From positions 124,001 through 188,000 of the forward strand of contig NZ_PQSS01000003.1 in assembly GCF_002920535.1 (NCBI RefSeq): a DNA stretch of 64,000 bases, read 5' to 3'. The translations under genes and the position numbers were made by a program. Under the pieces are notes generated by a model. It was not told where the DNA came from. It saw only the letters and a program-made list of their open reading frames with translations, and ran no database searches. Origin of the DNA: Streptomyces sp. Ru71 (lineage in GTDB: Bacteria > Actinomycetota > Actinomycetes > Streptomycetales > Streptomycetaceae). Below are positions 52,371 through 61,274 of this stretch, one piece after another; the stretch's first letter is position 1; the number at the start of each line of letters is the position of its first letter.

Positions 52371-52398
52371 TTGTCCCGACCGATCGTTCGGTTACTCT
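52371..52398 (+). promoter_or_regulatory. paaN promoter with PaaR-type operator in the spacer (copy B)
   Basis: A -35-like TTGTCC (52371-52376) and a -10-like TACTCT (52393-52398) are 16 bp apart. The palindrome ACCGATCGTTCGGT (52379-52392) fills the spacer, the ideal position for a repressor. It lies between the divergent paaH and paaN genes, so it can control both. Confidence 0.65.
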
Positions 52399-52482
52399 AA
52401 CTCTGTCCTGCTGTTCCCGCCCATGGTTTCGCCCAGGTCATGAACTCGACGAAGAGTTCTTGAGACGAGGAGTTGGTCCCGC

Positions 52483-54174
52483 ATGGCCGCCGAACTGACC
52501 GCGCACGACCTGATCGCCAGGCACCGGCCCACTCTCGACCAGGCGCTTGAGGCGATCCGCACACGCGCGTACTGGTCTCCGCACCCCGAGCACCCCAAGG
52601 CCTACGGCGAGCACGGCAGCCTGGACATGGCGGCCGGCAAGGCCGCCTTCGACGCCCTGCTGGGCACCCGTCTCGACCTGGACCAGCCCGGCACCGACGA
52701 CTGGGTCGGCGGCGAGGTCTCCCCGTACGGCATCGAGCTCGGCGTGACGTACCCGCACGCGGACGCGGACGTGCTGCTGCCCGCGATGAAGGCCGGACAG
52801 CGGGCGTGGCGGGACGCCGGCGCCGAGACGCGGGCCGTGGTCTGCCTGGAGATCCTCAAGCGGATCAGCGACCGCACGCACGAGTTCGCGCACGCGGTCA
52901 TGCACACCTCCGGCCAGGCGTTCATGATGGCCTTCCAGGCGGGCGGCCCGCACGCGCAGGACCGCGGCCTGGAGGCGGTGGCGTACGCGTACGCGGAGCA
53001 GGTCCGCACGCCCGGCACGGCCGAGTGGAGCAAGCCGCAGGGCAAGCGCGACCCGCTGGAGCTCACCAAGCAGTTCACGCCGGTCCCGCGCGGCATCGCC
53101 CTGGTCATCGGCTGCAACACCTTCCCGACCTGGAACGGCTACCCGGGCCTGTTCGCCTCCCTGGCCACCGGCAACGCCGTGCTGGTCAAGCCGCACCCGC
53201 GCGCGGTGCTGCCGCTCGCGCTCACCGTGCAGGTCGCACGCCAGGTCCTCGCCGAGGCCGGCTTCGACGCGAACCTGGTGGCGCTGGCCGCCGAGCGGCC
53301 CGGCGAGGGCATCGCCAAGACCCTCGCCACCCGCCCGGAGATCCGGATCATCGACTACACCGGCTCGACGTCCTTCGGCGACTGGCTGGAGGCCAACGCC
53401 CGCCAGGCGCAGGTCTACACCGAGAAGGCCGGCGTCAACACGGTGATCGTGGAGTCGACCGACGACTACAAGGGAATGCTGTCCAACCTGGCGTTCTCGC
53501 TGTCGCTGTACAGCGGCCAGATGTGCACCACCCCGCAGAACCTGCTAATCCCGCGCGAGGGCATCCGCACCGACGCCGGCCCGAAGTCGTACGACGAGGT
53601 GGTCGCCGACCTGGCCCGCGCGGTCGACGGCCTGCTCGGCGACGACGCCCGCGCCAACGCCCTGCTCGGCGCGATCGTGAACCCGGACGTCAAGGCCCGA
53701 CTGGAGGCCGCGGCCGGTCTCGGCGAGGTCGCGCTCGCCTCCCGCGAGGTCGCCAACCCCGAGTTCCCGGGCGCGGTCGTGCGCACCCCGGTGATCGTCA
53801 AGCTGGACGGCGCCAAGCCCGACGACGAGGCCGCCTACATGAGCGAGTGCTTCGGTCCGGTGGCCTTCGCCGTCGCCGTGGACTCCGCCGCGGACGCGGT
53901 CGAGCTGCTGCGGCGCACGGTCCGCGAGAAGGGCGCGATGACGGTCGGCGCGTACACCACCGACAGCGAGGTCGAGCAGCAGATCCAGGAGGTCTGCCTG
54001 GAGGAGGCCGCCCAGCTGTCGTTCAACCTCACCGGCGGGGTGTACGTGAACCAGACGGCCGCCTTCTCCGACTTCCACGGCTCGGGCGGCAACCCGGCGG
54101 CGAACGCCGCGCTGACCGACGGGGCGTTCGTGGCGAACCGCTTCCGGGTCGTCGAGGTGCGCCGGCAGGCGTAG
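52483..54174 (+). CDS. paaN: Phenylacetic acid degradation protein PaaN (aldehyde dehydrogenase family)
   Basis: 563-residue stand-alone PaaN. ALDH fold with the cofactor region IALVIGCNTFPTWNGYPGLFASLATGNAVLVKPHPRAVLPLALTVQ, the Glu-bearing YTGSTSFGDWLEANARQAQVYTEKAGVN, and the nucleophile C348 in YSGQMCTTPQNLLIP. It lacks the MaoC hydratase part of the bifunctional PaaZ, so ring opening of oxepin-CoA would need another hydrolase not seen here. The ATG at 52483 follows GAGGAG by about 10 nt. Proposed role: oxidation of the ring-opened semialdehyde in the paa pathway. Confidence 0.93.
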   Translation: MAAELTAHDLIARHRPTLDQALEAIRTRAYWSPHPEHPKAYGEHGSLDMAAGKAAFDALLGTRLDLDQPGTDDWVGGEVSPYGIELGVTYPHADADVLLPAMKAGQRAWRDAGAETRAVVCLEILKRISDRTHEFAHAVMHTSGQAFMMAFQAGGPHAQDRGLEAVAYAYAEQVRTPGTAEWSKPQGKRDPLELTKQFTPVPRGIALVIGCNTFPTWNGYPGLFASLATGNAVLVKPHPRAVLPLALTVQVARQVLAEAGFDANLVALAAERPGEGIAKTLATRPEIRIIDYTGSTSFGDWLEANARQAQVYTEKAGVNTVIVESTDDYKGMLSNLAFSLSLYSGQMCTTPQNLLIPREGIRTDAGPKSYDEVVADLARAVDGLLGDDARANALLGAIVNPDVKARLEAAAGLGEVALASREVANPEFPGAVVRTPVIVKLDGAKPDDEAAYMSECFGPVAFAVAVDSAADAVELLRRTVREKGAMTVGAYTTDSEVEQQIQEVCLEEAAQLSFNLTGGVYVNQTAAFSDFHGSGGNPAANAALTDGAFVANRFRVVEVRRQA

Positions 54175-54180
54175 CCCTGG

Positions 54181-54214
54181 CCGGGGGCGTGCCCCTAGCG
54201 GGGTGCGCCCCCGG
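54181..54214. terminator. Terminator between paaN and trmH
   Basis: CCGGGGGCGTGCCCC (54181-54195) pairs with GGGGTGCGCCCCCGG (54200-54214) with two wobble or mismatched positions and a TAGC loop. It overlaps the trmH stop (54195). Confidence 0.75.
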
Positions 54215-54950
54215 TCCCGGTGGCGCTCCAGTGGTACAGCGTCATGGCCACGCTGGTGGCCAGGTTGTAGCTGGAGACCTGGGGGCGCATCGGCAGCGCC
54301 AGCAGCTGGTCGGCACGCGCGCGCAGGGCCGGGGACAGCCCACTGCGCTCGGAACCGAAGGCGAGGACGGCGTCGTCGGGCAGCTTCACGCCTCTGAGGT
54401 CCTCGCCCTCGGGGTCCAGCGCGAACACCGGGCCCGGCGGCAGCTCCGCCACGTCCAGCCGCTCCACGGCGGTCGCGAAGTGCAGCCCCGCTCCGCCGCG
54501 CACGACCGTGGGATGCCAGGGGTCGAGGGTGCCGGTGGTGACCACACCGGTCGCCCCGAACCCGGCGGCCAGCCGGATCACGGCGCCGGCGTTGCCCAGG
54601 TTGCGCGGGTTGTCGAGGACCACCACGGGCGCCGGGCGGGGCATGCGGGCCAGCGCGCTCAGCTGCGCCTCGCGGGAGGGCCGCACGGCGAGGGCGGCCA
54701 CGGCGGTGGGGTGCGGGCGCGGCACCAGCGAGGCGTACGTCGCCTCGGGCACCTCGCTCAGCAGCTCCTCCAGCGCCGGCCGCACGTCCGGGGCCAGCTC
54801 GTCGGCGAGAGCGAGCGCGGCGCCCCGGTCAGCGGTGACCGCCACCGGGACCTCGGCGCCGAAACGCACGGCGTGCTTGAGGGCGTGGAAGCCGTCGAGC
54901 AGCACCGCGGAGCCGGCGAGGCGCCGCCAGGCGGCCAAGGGGTCGGTCAT
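54195..54950 (-). CDS. TrmH/SpoU-family RNA methyltransferase
   Basis: 251 residues. The N-terminal substrate-binding part has LLDGFHALKHAVRFGAEVPVAVT, and the C-terminal knotted SPOUT domain has PVVVLDNPRNLGNAGAVIRLAAGFGATGVVTTG, FALDPEGEDLRGVKLPDDAVLAFGSERSGLSPALRARADQLLALPMRPQVSSYNLATSVAMTLYHW with the conserved N-x-x-x-S-x-N-A/L knot motif. It should 2'-O-methylate rRNA or tRNA using S-adenosylmethionine. The ATG at 54950 overlaps the HTTM stop; the longer frame to 55994 is a shadow. It is the last gene of the operon and its placement there may be accidental. Confidence 0.9.
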   Translation of the reverse strand: MTDPLAAWRRLAGSAVLLDGFHALKHAVRFGAEVPVAVTADRGAALALADELAPDVRPALEELLSEVPEATYASLVPRPHPTAVAALAVRPSREAQLSALARMPRPAPVVVLDNPRNLGNAGAVIRLAAGFGATGVVTTGTLDPWHPTVVRGGAGLHFATAVERLDVAELPPGPVFALDPEGEDLRGVKLPDDAVLAFGSERSGLSPALRARADQLLALPMRPQVSSYNLATSVAMTLYHWSATGTGGAPR

Positions 54951-56161
54951 GCCGTAGAGCCTACGTGCGACCGCTCGGCGGTCTCCGGGACGCGCTGACC
55001 CGGCAGCTCGGCCCGCCCGCCGCCGGGAGACAGCCGTCCACGCGCGCGTGCGGCCGCGTCCCCGAGACGGCGCAGGAAGGACGTCGGCAGGAACACCGAG
55101 TCCGCGACGATCATCGCCAGCGAGAAGAACGGCAGCCCGAGCACGACGGCGATCACGGCGTGCTCGGTCATCATGGCGGCCAGCAGGACGTTCTTCACCC
55201 GCCGGTTGAACAGGGTGAACGGGAAGGCGACCTGCACGATCACGGTCCCGTAGGTCACGATCAGCATCATCGTGCCGCTGGAGGACATCAGGTCGGCGAG
55301 GCCCGGCCAGGGGGTGAAGTAGTCCAGGTGCAGCGGGTAGTAGACGGCGGTGCCGTCCTGCCAGCGCGAGCCCTGGATCTTGTACCAGCCGGCCGTGGCG
55401 TAGATCAGACACGCCTCGGCCATGATCACCAACAGGGCCCCGTTGTGCACCAGGTTGCCGATCACGTCGAGCAGGACGCGCGGGTCCGCGCCGTGTGCGC
55501 GCCGCCCCACGAGCCACCACAGGCCCTGCGACAGCCATACGGCCCACAGCAGGGCCGGTATCAGCCACTCCTGCGCGTCGAAGCGGCCGCCCGCACTCGC
55601 CGCGATCAGTACCAGACCGAGCACCGCCCACAGCGCGGGCCCCACCCGGTCCGGCACCCGCTCGCCACGCGCGTGTGCGCCCTCGGCCCGTCGCGCCCGC
55701 CGCGCGTCCAGCGACCACACCTGGCCGCAGCGCGTGAACACGAGGTAGATCGCCATCAGGTGCAGGACGTTGTCGCCGCCGTCGCCCATGAAGACACTGC
55801 GGTTCTGCAGCGACAGCACACCGACCATGAACAGGACGGACATGGTCCGGGTGCGCCAGCCCAGGGCCAGCAGCGCGGAGGCGACCACGGCGAGCGCGTA
55901 GACGATCTCGAACCACACCCGGCTGTCGGACCACATCAGCACCGAGAAGGCACCGTTGGCGCCGATCAGCTGCTGGGCCAGGTCCCAGCTCCACGGGCCG
56001 TCGGGCCCGTACAGCTCCGCGCGGTGCGGGAACTCCCGCAGCAGGAACAGCAGCCAGGTGGTGGCGAAGCCGATCCGGACGACGGCGGTCTGGTAGGGGC
56101 CGAGGGCGGCCTCGGTGACACGGGCGATCCCACGGGAGACCGTCAGGGCGAAGCGGTTCAC
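54947..56161 (-). CDS. HTTM-domain membrane protein (vitamin K-dependent gamma-carboxylase-like)
   Basis: 404 residues with about nine hydrophobic segments and the HTTM (horizontally transferred transmembrane) domain: AALGPYQTAVVRIGFATTWLLFLLREFPHRAELYGPDGPW, GDGGDNVLHLMAIYLVFTRCGQVWSLDARR, and LIYATAGWYKIQGSRWQDGTAVYYPLHLDYFTPWPGL, the part shared with gamma-glutamyl carboxylase membrane helices. Function in bacteria is unknown. The GTG at 56161 has GGAGGT 6 nt upstream and overlaps the DUF5819 stop (GTGA). The partner DUF5819 gene and this one occur together in many actinomycetes. Confidence 0.85.
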   Translation of the reverse strand: MNRFALTVSRGIARVTEAALGPYQTAVVRIGFATTWLLFLLREFPHRAELYGPDGPWSWDLAQQLIGANGAFSVLMWSDSRVWFEIVYALAVVASALLALGWRTRTMSVLFMVGVLSLQNRSVFMGDGGDNVLHLMAIYLVFTRCGQVWSLDARRARRAEGAHARGERVPDRVGPALWAVLGLVLIAASAGGRFDAQEWLIPALLWAVWLSQGLWWLVGRRAHGADPRVLLDVIGNLVHNGALLVIMAEACLIYATAGWYKIQGSRWQDGTAVYYPLHLDYFTPWPGLADLMSSSGTMMLIVTYGTVIVQVAFPFTLFNRRVKNVLLAAMMTEHAVIAVVLGLPFFSLAMIVADSVFLPTSFLRRLGDAAARARGRLSPGGGRAELPGQRVPETAERSHVGSTA

Positions 56162-57201
56162 CGGGTACCTCCGTGGTTGTCGTCCTGCTCCACGGTCCAC
56201 CACGGCAGCACCCGGAACATCGGCTTCAGCGAGACCTGCTCCCTGCTCCAGCGCGGCGCGGGCACCGCGGTGGTGCGGGAGCGGAACTGGACGCGTTCGA
56301 GCGTGCCGCCGTCACCGATCACGCCGGCGCGGTCCAGCCGCAGCTCCCCGATGCGGCGCAGATACGTCTCGGCGAGCGTGCCGCGCAGACCCAGCGGGCG
56401 GTTGTCCGCGGTGTGGGACGCGGTGAAGAAGTCCCAGGCGCGGCGCAGCTCGTTCTGCTGGGTGTGGCTGGGCAGCGGGTTGCCCTCGATGTCCCGGCCG
56501 TCCTGCGCGGACAGCCCGTACCAGGCGGTGGTGCGCACCTCGCCGCCCGCGGTCCTGATCTCGGCGCGGGCCTCGACGGCGATGTTCTGCTGCAGCGGGT
56601 TCGGGGCGAACAGCTTCCAGTTCTGCTCGAACTCCGGGTAGACCCATTCGTCGACCGCTGTGCCGTGCTCGCGGCTGACCGTGTTGGCGGGCGCGACGTG
56701 CAGGAACACCATGCCCAGGTGCACGCACACCGCCACCGCGACGACCGCCAGCGCCAGCGCGGCACCGACCTGGTAGCGGGGGGAGAGCGCGGCGACACCG
56801 GTACGTGGGGGCACGGGCGGCACGGCGTCGGCGGGGGAGGCGGGCTCAGAAGACGCCGGGCCGGAAGACCCGGGGGCGATGGACGCGGGGCCGGAGGACC
56901 TGGGGGCGCCGGACGCGGGGCCGGAAGACCCGGGGGCGCCGGACGCGGGGCCGGAAGACGCGGAGGCGATGGACGCGGGGTCGGAAGACCCGGGGGCGGT
57001 GCCGGAGGCCGGCTCGGCGGGGACTGCCGGGGTGCCGGCGGACGCGGGCCCGCCGGGCGCGGCCACGGCCCCCGGTGCCACGCCCGCCTGCGGCTCTTCC
57101 GGCACGTGCGGCGTCGCCTCCCCGTCCGCCGGGCGGCCGTCCGATCCCGGCGGGGCGCTCGCGCCACCGCCGTACGCGTCGTTACCGCCGTACGTGTCCA
57201 T
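56158..57201 (-). CDS. DUF5819-family single-pass membrane protein with 10-residue repeats
   Basis: 347 residues. Residues 1-145 are low complexity, with five copies of a ten-residue unit of the type GAPGSSGPAS. A membrane helix (about 157-179, YQVGAALALAVVAVAVCVHLGMVF) is followed by a conserved exterior domain (about 180-347: AVDEWVYPEFEQNWKLFAPNPLQQNIAVEARAEI, LRRIGELRLDRAGVI) of unknown function. First gene of the DUF5819-HTTM-TrmH operon. The ATG at 57201 is used because of the GGGGCGGA site; an upstream in-frame ATG exists at 57252. Confidence 0.82.
   Translation of the reverse strand: MDTYGGNDAYGGGASAPPGSDGRPADGEATPHVPEEPQAGVAPGAVAAPGGPASAGTPAVPAEPASGTAPGSSDPASIASASSGPASGAPGSSGPASGAPRSSGPASIAPGSSGPASSEPASPADAVPPVPPRTGVAALSPRYQVGAALALAVVAVAVCVHLGMVFLHVAPANTVSREHGTAVDEWVYPEFEQNWKLFAPNPLQQNIAVEARAEIRTAGGEVRTTAWYGLSAQDGRDIEGNPLPSHTQQNELRRAWDFFTASHTADNRPLGLRGTLAETYLRRIGELRLDRAGVIGDGGTLERVQFRSRTTAVPAPRWSREQVSLKPMFRVLPWWTVEQDDNHGGTR
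56851..57000. repeat. Five tandem 30-bp units in the DUF5819 gene
   Basis: Units of the type GGACGCGGGGCCGGAAGACC+CGGGGGCGCC begin at 56851, 56881, 56911, 56941 and 56971. Exactly 10 codons each, so unit gain or loss keeps the frame. Confidence 0.9.
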
Positions 57202-57554
57202 TCCGCCCCGTCTCCGATGTCTGATGTCCGGCTCCACGGTCCCCGCGTCCACGGACCGCGCGGCGCCCGCACGGAACGGTACTCAGCCCCACCGGCCCGG
57301 CACAGCCCCACCCTGCACGGCGGTCCCAGGGGCCCGGTGCCTCACCGGCACGTCGCCCCGAAACGGCACCGTCGGCCCGAAACGGCGGGTCCCGCCGGGA
57401 ACGGCGTGCACGTGCACGCGCTCATCCACAGGCCGGACCCCAGGTTGTCCACAGCAGTTGACACCTTACGACGCCGGTCCCACCATGGAATCGCACGGAC
57501 CGAACGATCGGTCGGGAGCATGCCGGGCCAGAACCCAAGGTCGAGGGGGACCGC
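57202..57554. promoter_or_regulatory. Divergent region of the DUF5819 operon and paaA (353 bp), with PaaR-type operator copy C
   Basis: No gene seen. TTGACA (57458-57463), 17 bp, then CACCAT (57481-57486) is a good promoter for paaA. The palindrome ACCGAACGATCGGT (57499-57512) lies just downstream of the likely start point, where a bound repressor would block elongation. Its 17-bp extended form is the exact reverse complement of the site before paaN. Confidence 0.65.
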
Positions 57555-58582
<1,028 letters not shown>

Positions 58583-58586
<4 letters not shown>

Positions 58587-58870
58587 CGAACACCGACTGG
58601 CCGCTGTGGGAGGTCTTCGTGCGCTCGCGCCGCGGCCTCGCCCACACCCACGCCGGCAGTCTGCACGCACCCGACGCGGAGCTGGCCCTGCGCAACGCCC
58701 GCGACCTGTACACGCGGCGCGGTGAGGGCGTGTCCATCTGGGTGGTGCCCTCCGCGGCGATCACCGCGTCCTCGCCCGACGAGAAGGACCCCTTCTTCGA
58801 ACCGGCGGCTGACAAGCCGTACCGGCACCCGACGTTCTACGCGATCCCGGAGGGGGTGAAGCACCTGTGA
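58583..58870 (+). CDS. paaB: Phenylacetyl-CoA epoxidase subunit PaaB
   Basis: Small 95-residue subunit needed for complex assembly ([51 protein letters not shown]). Overlaps paaA (ATGA) and paaC (GTGA). Confidence 0.95.
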
Positions 58871-59589
58871 CGACGACGGTTCCCGCCACGGCCGCCCTCG
58901 CGCTGGGCGACGACGCGCTGGTGCTCTCCCACCGCCTCGGCGAGTGGATGGGTCACGCGCCCGTCCTGGAGGAGGAGGTCGCCCTCGCCAACATCGCCCT
59001 CGACCTGCTCGGCCAGGCCCGCGTGCTGCTCTCCATGGCCGGCGACGAGGACGAACTGGCCTATCTGCGCGAGGAGCGCGCCTTCACCAACCTGCAGCTG
59101 GTGGAGCAGCCGAACGGCGACTTCGCCCACACCATCGCCCGGCAGCTGTACTTCTCCACCTACCAGCACCTGCTGCACACCGAACTGGCCGGCGGCGACG
59201 GCCCCTTCGCCCCGCTCGCCGCGAAGGCGGTCAAGGAGACCGCCTACCACCGCGACCACGCCGAGCAGTGGACCCTGCGCCTCGGCGACGGCACCGAGGA
59301 GAGCCACACCCGCATGCAGCGCGCCTGCACGGCCCTGTGGCGGTTCACCGGCGAGATGTTCCAGCCGGTCGAGGGCCTGGACGGCGTGGACTGGGAGCGG
59401 CTGCGTGGAAGCTGGCAGACCTCGGTCGAGGAGGTACTGGACCGGGCGACGCTGAGCGTGCCCGAGGGTCCGCAGTCCGGGGCGTGGACGGCCGGCGCGG
59501 GCCGGCAGGGCCTGCACACCGAGTCGTTCGGGCGGATGCTCGCCGAGATGCAGCACCTGCACCGCAGCCACCCGGGGGCGTCATGGTGA
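58867..59589 (+). CDS. paaC: Phenylacetyl-CoA epoxidase subunit PaaC
   Basis: 240-residue structural partner of PaaA with the same helical bundle: LSHRLGEWMGHAPVLEEEVALANIALDLLGQARVLLSMAG, ETAYHRDHAEQWTLRLGDGTEES. In other species it pairs with PaaA in an A2C2 core but lacks a working iron site. GTG 58867 overlaps the paaB stop. Confidence 0.95.
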   Translation: MTTTVPATAALALGDDALVLSHRLGEWMGHAPVLEEEVALANIALDLLGQARVLLSMAGDEDELAYLREERAFTNLQLVEQPNGDFAHTIARQLYFSTYQHLLHTELAGGDGPFAPLAAKAVKETAYHRDHAEQWTLRLGDGTEESHTRMQRACTALWRFTGEMFQPVEGLDGVDWERLRGSWQTSVEEVLDRATLSVPEGPQSGAWTAGAGRQGLHTESFGRMLAEMQHLHRSHPGASW

Positions 59590-60113
59590 CGACCACCCCG
59601 CTGGAGGCGGAGCTGCTCAGGATCGCCGGTGCGGTGCCCGACCCCGAGCTGCCCGTGCTCACCCTTCAGGAACTGGGCGTGGTGCGCGCGGTGCGGGTGC
59701 GCGGCGCGGACGCGGTCGAGGTCGACCTGACCCCGACGTACACGGGCTGCCCGGCGCTGGAGACGATGAGCACCGACATACAGCGGGCGCTGCACGAGCA
59801 CGGGGTGCGCGAGGTCACGGTCCGCACGGTGCTCGCGCCCGCCTGGTCCACGGACGACATCAGCGACGAAGGCCGGCGCAAGCTGCGGGAGTTCGGCATA
59901 GCGCCGCCCCGCGCACGGCGGGAGGCCGGACCGGTGCCGCTCGCCCTGGGCCCCACCCGCACCGCGGACGGCGAGGAGGCCGACCCCGTCCGCTGCCCGC
60001 ACTGCGGCTCCCCCGACACCGAGCTGCTCAGCCGTTTCTCGTCCACGGCCTGCAAGGCGCTGCGCCGCTGCCTCGCCTGCCGGGAGCCCTTCGACCACTT
60101 CAAGGAGTTGTGA
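59583..60113 (+). CDS. paaD: PaaD (DUF59/MIP18-type Fe-S maturation protein)
   Basis: 176 residues: DUF59 domain (1-105, AVPDPELPVLTLQELGVVRAVRV, DLTPTYTGCPALETM) followed by a C-terminal zinc-ribbon-like part (VRCPHCGSPDTELLSRFSSTACKALRRCLACREPFDHFKEL) with four Cys pairs. It is thought to help build the Fe-S cluster of PaaE. ATG 59583 overlaps paaC by 7 bases. Confidence 0.93.
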   Translation: MVTTTPLEAELLRIAGAVPDPELPVLTLQELGVVRAVRVRGADAVEVDLTPTYTGCPALETMSTDIQRALHEHGVREVTVRTVLAPAWSTDDISDEGRRKLREFGIAPPRARREAGPVPLALGPTRTADGEEADPVRCPHCGSPDTELLSRFSSTACKALRRCLACREPFDHFKEL

Positions 60114-61174
60114 TGGCCCGCTTCCACCGGCTCCCCGTGGCCGGGGTCGACCGGATCACCGACGACTCCGTCGCGCTCACCCTCGCCGTCCCCGAGGAGC
60201 TGCGCGAGGAGTACCGGCACGCGCCGGGGCAGCACCTCGCCCTGCGCCGGGTGGCCGACGGCACCGAGATACGGCGGACGTACTCCATCTGCTCCCCGGC
60301 GCCCGCGCCGGACGGGCCGGGACCGCGCACGCTGCGGGTGGGGGTGCGGCTGGTGGAGGGCGGGGCGTTCTCCACGTACGCGCTGAAGGAGATCAACGTC
60401 GGGGACGAGCTGGAGGTGATGACCCCGGCGGGACGGTTCACCCTCGACCCGGCGCCCAGCCTGTACGCGGCGGTCGTCGGCGGCAGCGGCATCACGCCGG
60501 TGCTGTCGATCGTGGCCACGCTGCTGGAGCGGGCGCCCGAGGCCCGGTTCTGCCTGATACGCAGCGACCGGACGTCCGCCTCGACGATGTTCCTGGAGGA
60601 GGTCGCCGACCTGAAGGACCGCTACCCCGAGCGGTTCCAGCTGGTGACCGTGCTCTCCCGGGAGGAGCAGCAGGCGGGGCTGCCGTCCGGGCGGCTCGAC
60701 GAGGAGCGGCTGACCGGGCTGCTGCCGGCGCTGCTGCCGGTCGCCGAGGTGGCGGGGTGGTTCCTGTGCGGGCCGTTCGGGCTGGTGCAGGGGGCGGAGC
60801 GGGCGCTGCGCGGACTGGGTGTGGCCCGGTCCCGGATCCACGAGGAGATCTTCCACGTGGACGCGGTCTCCCCCGCCGCCTCCGCCCCGGCGCCGGCGCA
60901 CAGCACGGTCACCGCCCGCCTCGACGGACGCGGCGGCTCCTGGCCGGTGCGGGACGGCGAGACGGTGCTGGAGACGGTGCTGCGCAACCGTCCCGACGCG
61001 CCCTACGCCTGCAAGGGCGGCGTGTGCGGCACCTGCCGGGCCTTCCTGGTCGAAGGTGAGGTGCGCATGGACCGCAACTTCGCGCTGGAGCCGGAGGAGA
61101 CGGAGGCCGGCTATGTGCTGGCCTGCCAGTCGCATCCGCTGACGGAGCGGGTGGAGGTCGACTTCGACCGCTGA
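60113..61174 (+). CDS. paaE: Phenylacetyl-CoA epoxidase reductase PaaE
   Basis: 353 residues, three domains: FAD-binding barrel (about 5-105, GADGT-type RRTYSICSP), NAD(P)H-binding domain (about 110-235, VVGGSGITPVLSIVATLLERAP, FLCGPFGLVQGAERALRGLG), and a plant-type 2Fe-2S domain with C300-x4-C305-x2-C308 ... C338. It feeds electrons from NADPH to PaaA. The ATG at 60113 overlaps the paaD stop (TGATG); GTG at 60110 is an alternative. Confidence 0.95.
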   Translation: MARFHRLPVAGVDRITDDSVALTLAVPEELREEYRHAPGQHLALRRVADGTEIRRTYSICSPAPAPDGPGPRTLRVGVRLVEGGAFSTYALKEINVGDELEVMTPAGRFTLDPAPSLYAAVVGGSGITPVLSIVATLLERAPEARFCLIRSDRTSASTMFLEEVADLKDRYPERFQLVTVLSREEQQAGLPSGRLDEERLTGLLPALLPVAEVAGWFLCGPFGLVQGAERALRGLGVARSRIHEEIFHVDAVSPAASAPAPAHSTVTARLDGRGGSWPVRDGETVLETVLRNRPDAPYACKGGVCGTCRAFLVEGEVRMDRNFALEPEETEAGYVLACQSHPLTERVEVDFDR

Positions 61175-61223
61175 CCCGGCGATCGACGTTCCCGCGACGG
61201 CCGTTCCCTTCTTCGGAAAGCTG

Positions 61224-61251
61224 CCCTATTTTGACGGACCGTCAGATAGGG
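61224..61251. promoter_or_regulatory. Palindromic operator upstream of the second acyl-CoA dehydrogenase
   Basis: CCCTATTTTGACGG and CCGTCAGATAGGG face each other with one central A and a one-base offset. The core TGACGG-A-CCGTCA looks like a TetR or similar operator, 24 bp before the GTG at 61275. Confidence 0.5.
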
Positions 61252-61274
61252 CGAGCCGTCGGAGGGCAGCGACC

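Noticed and set aside
54195-55994. Apparent long TrmH fusion
   Set aside because: The real gene starts at 54950; the upstream part is HTTM in the wrong frame.
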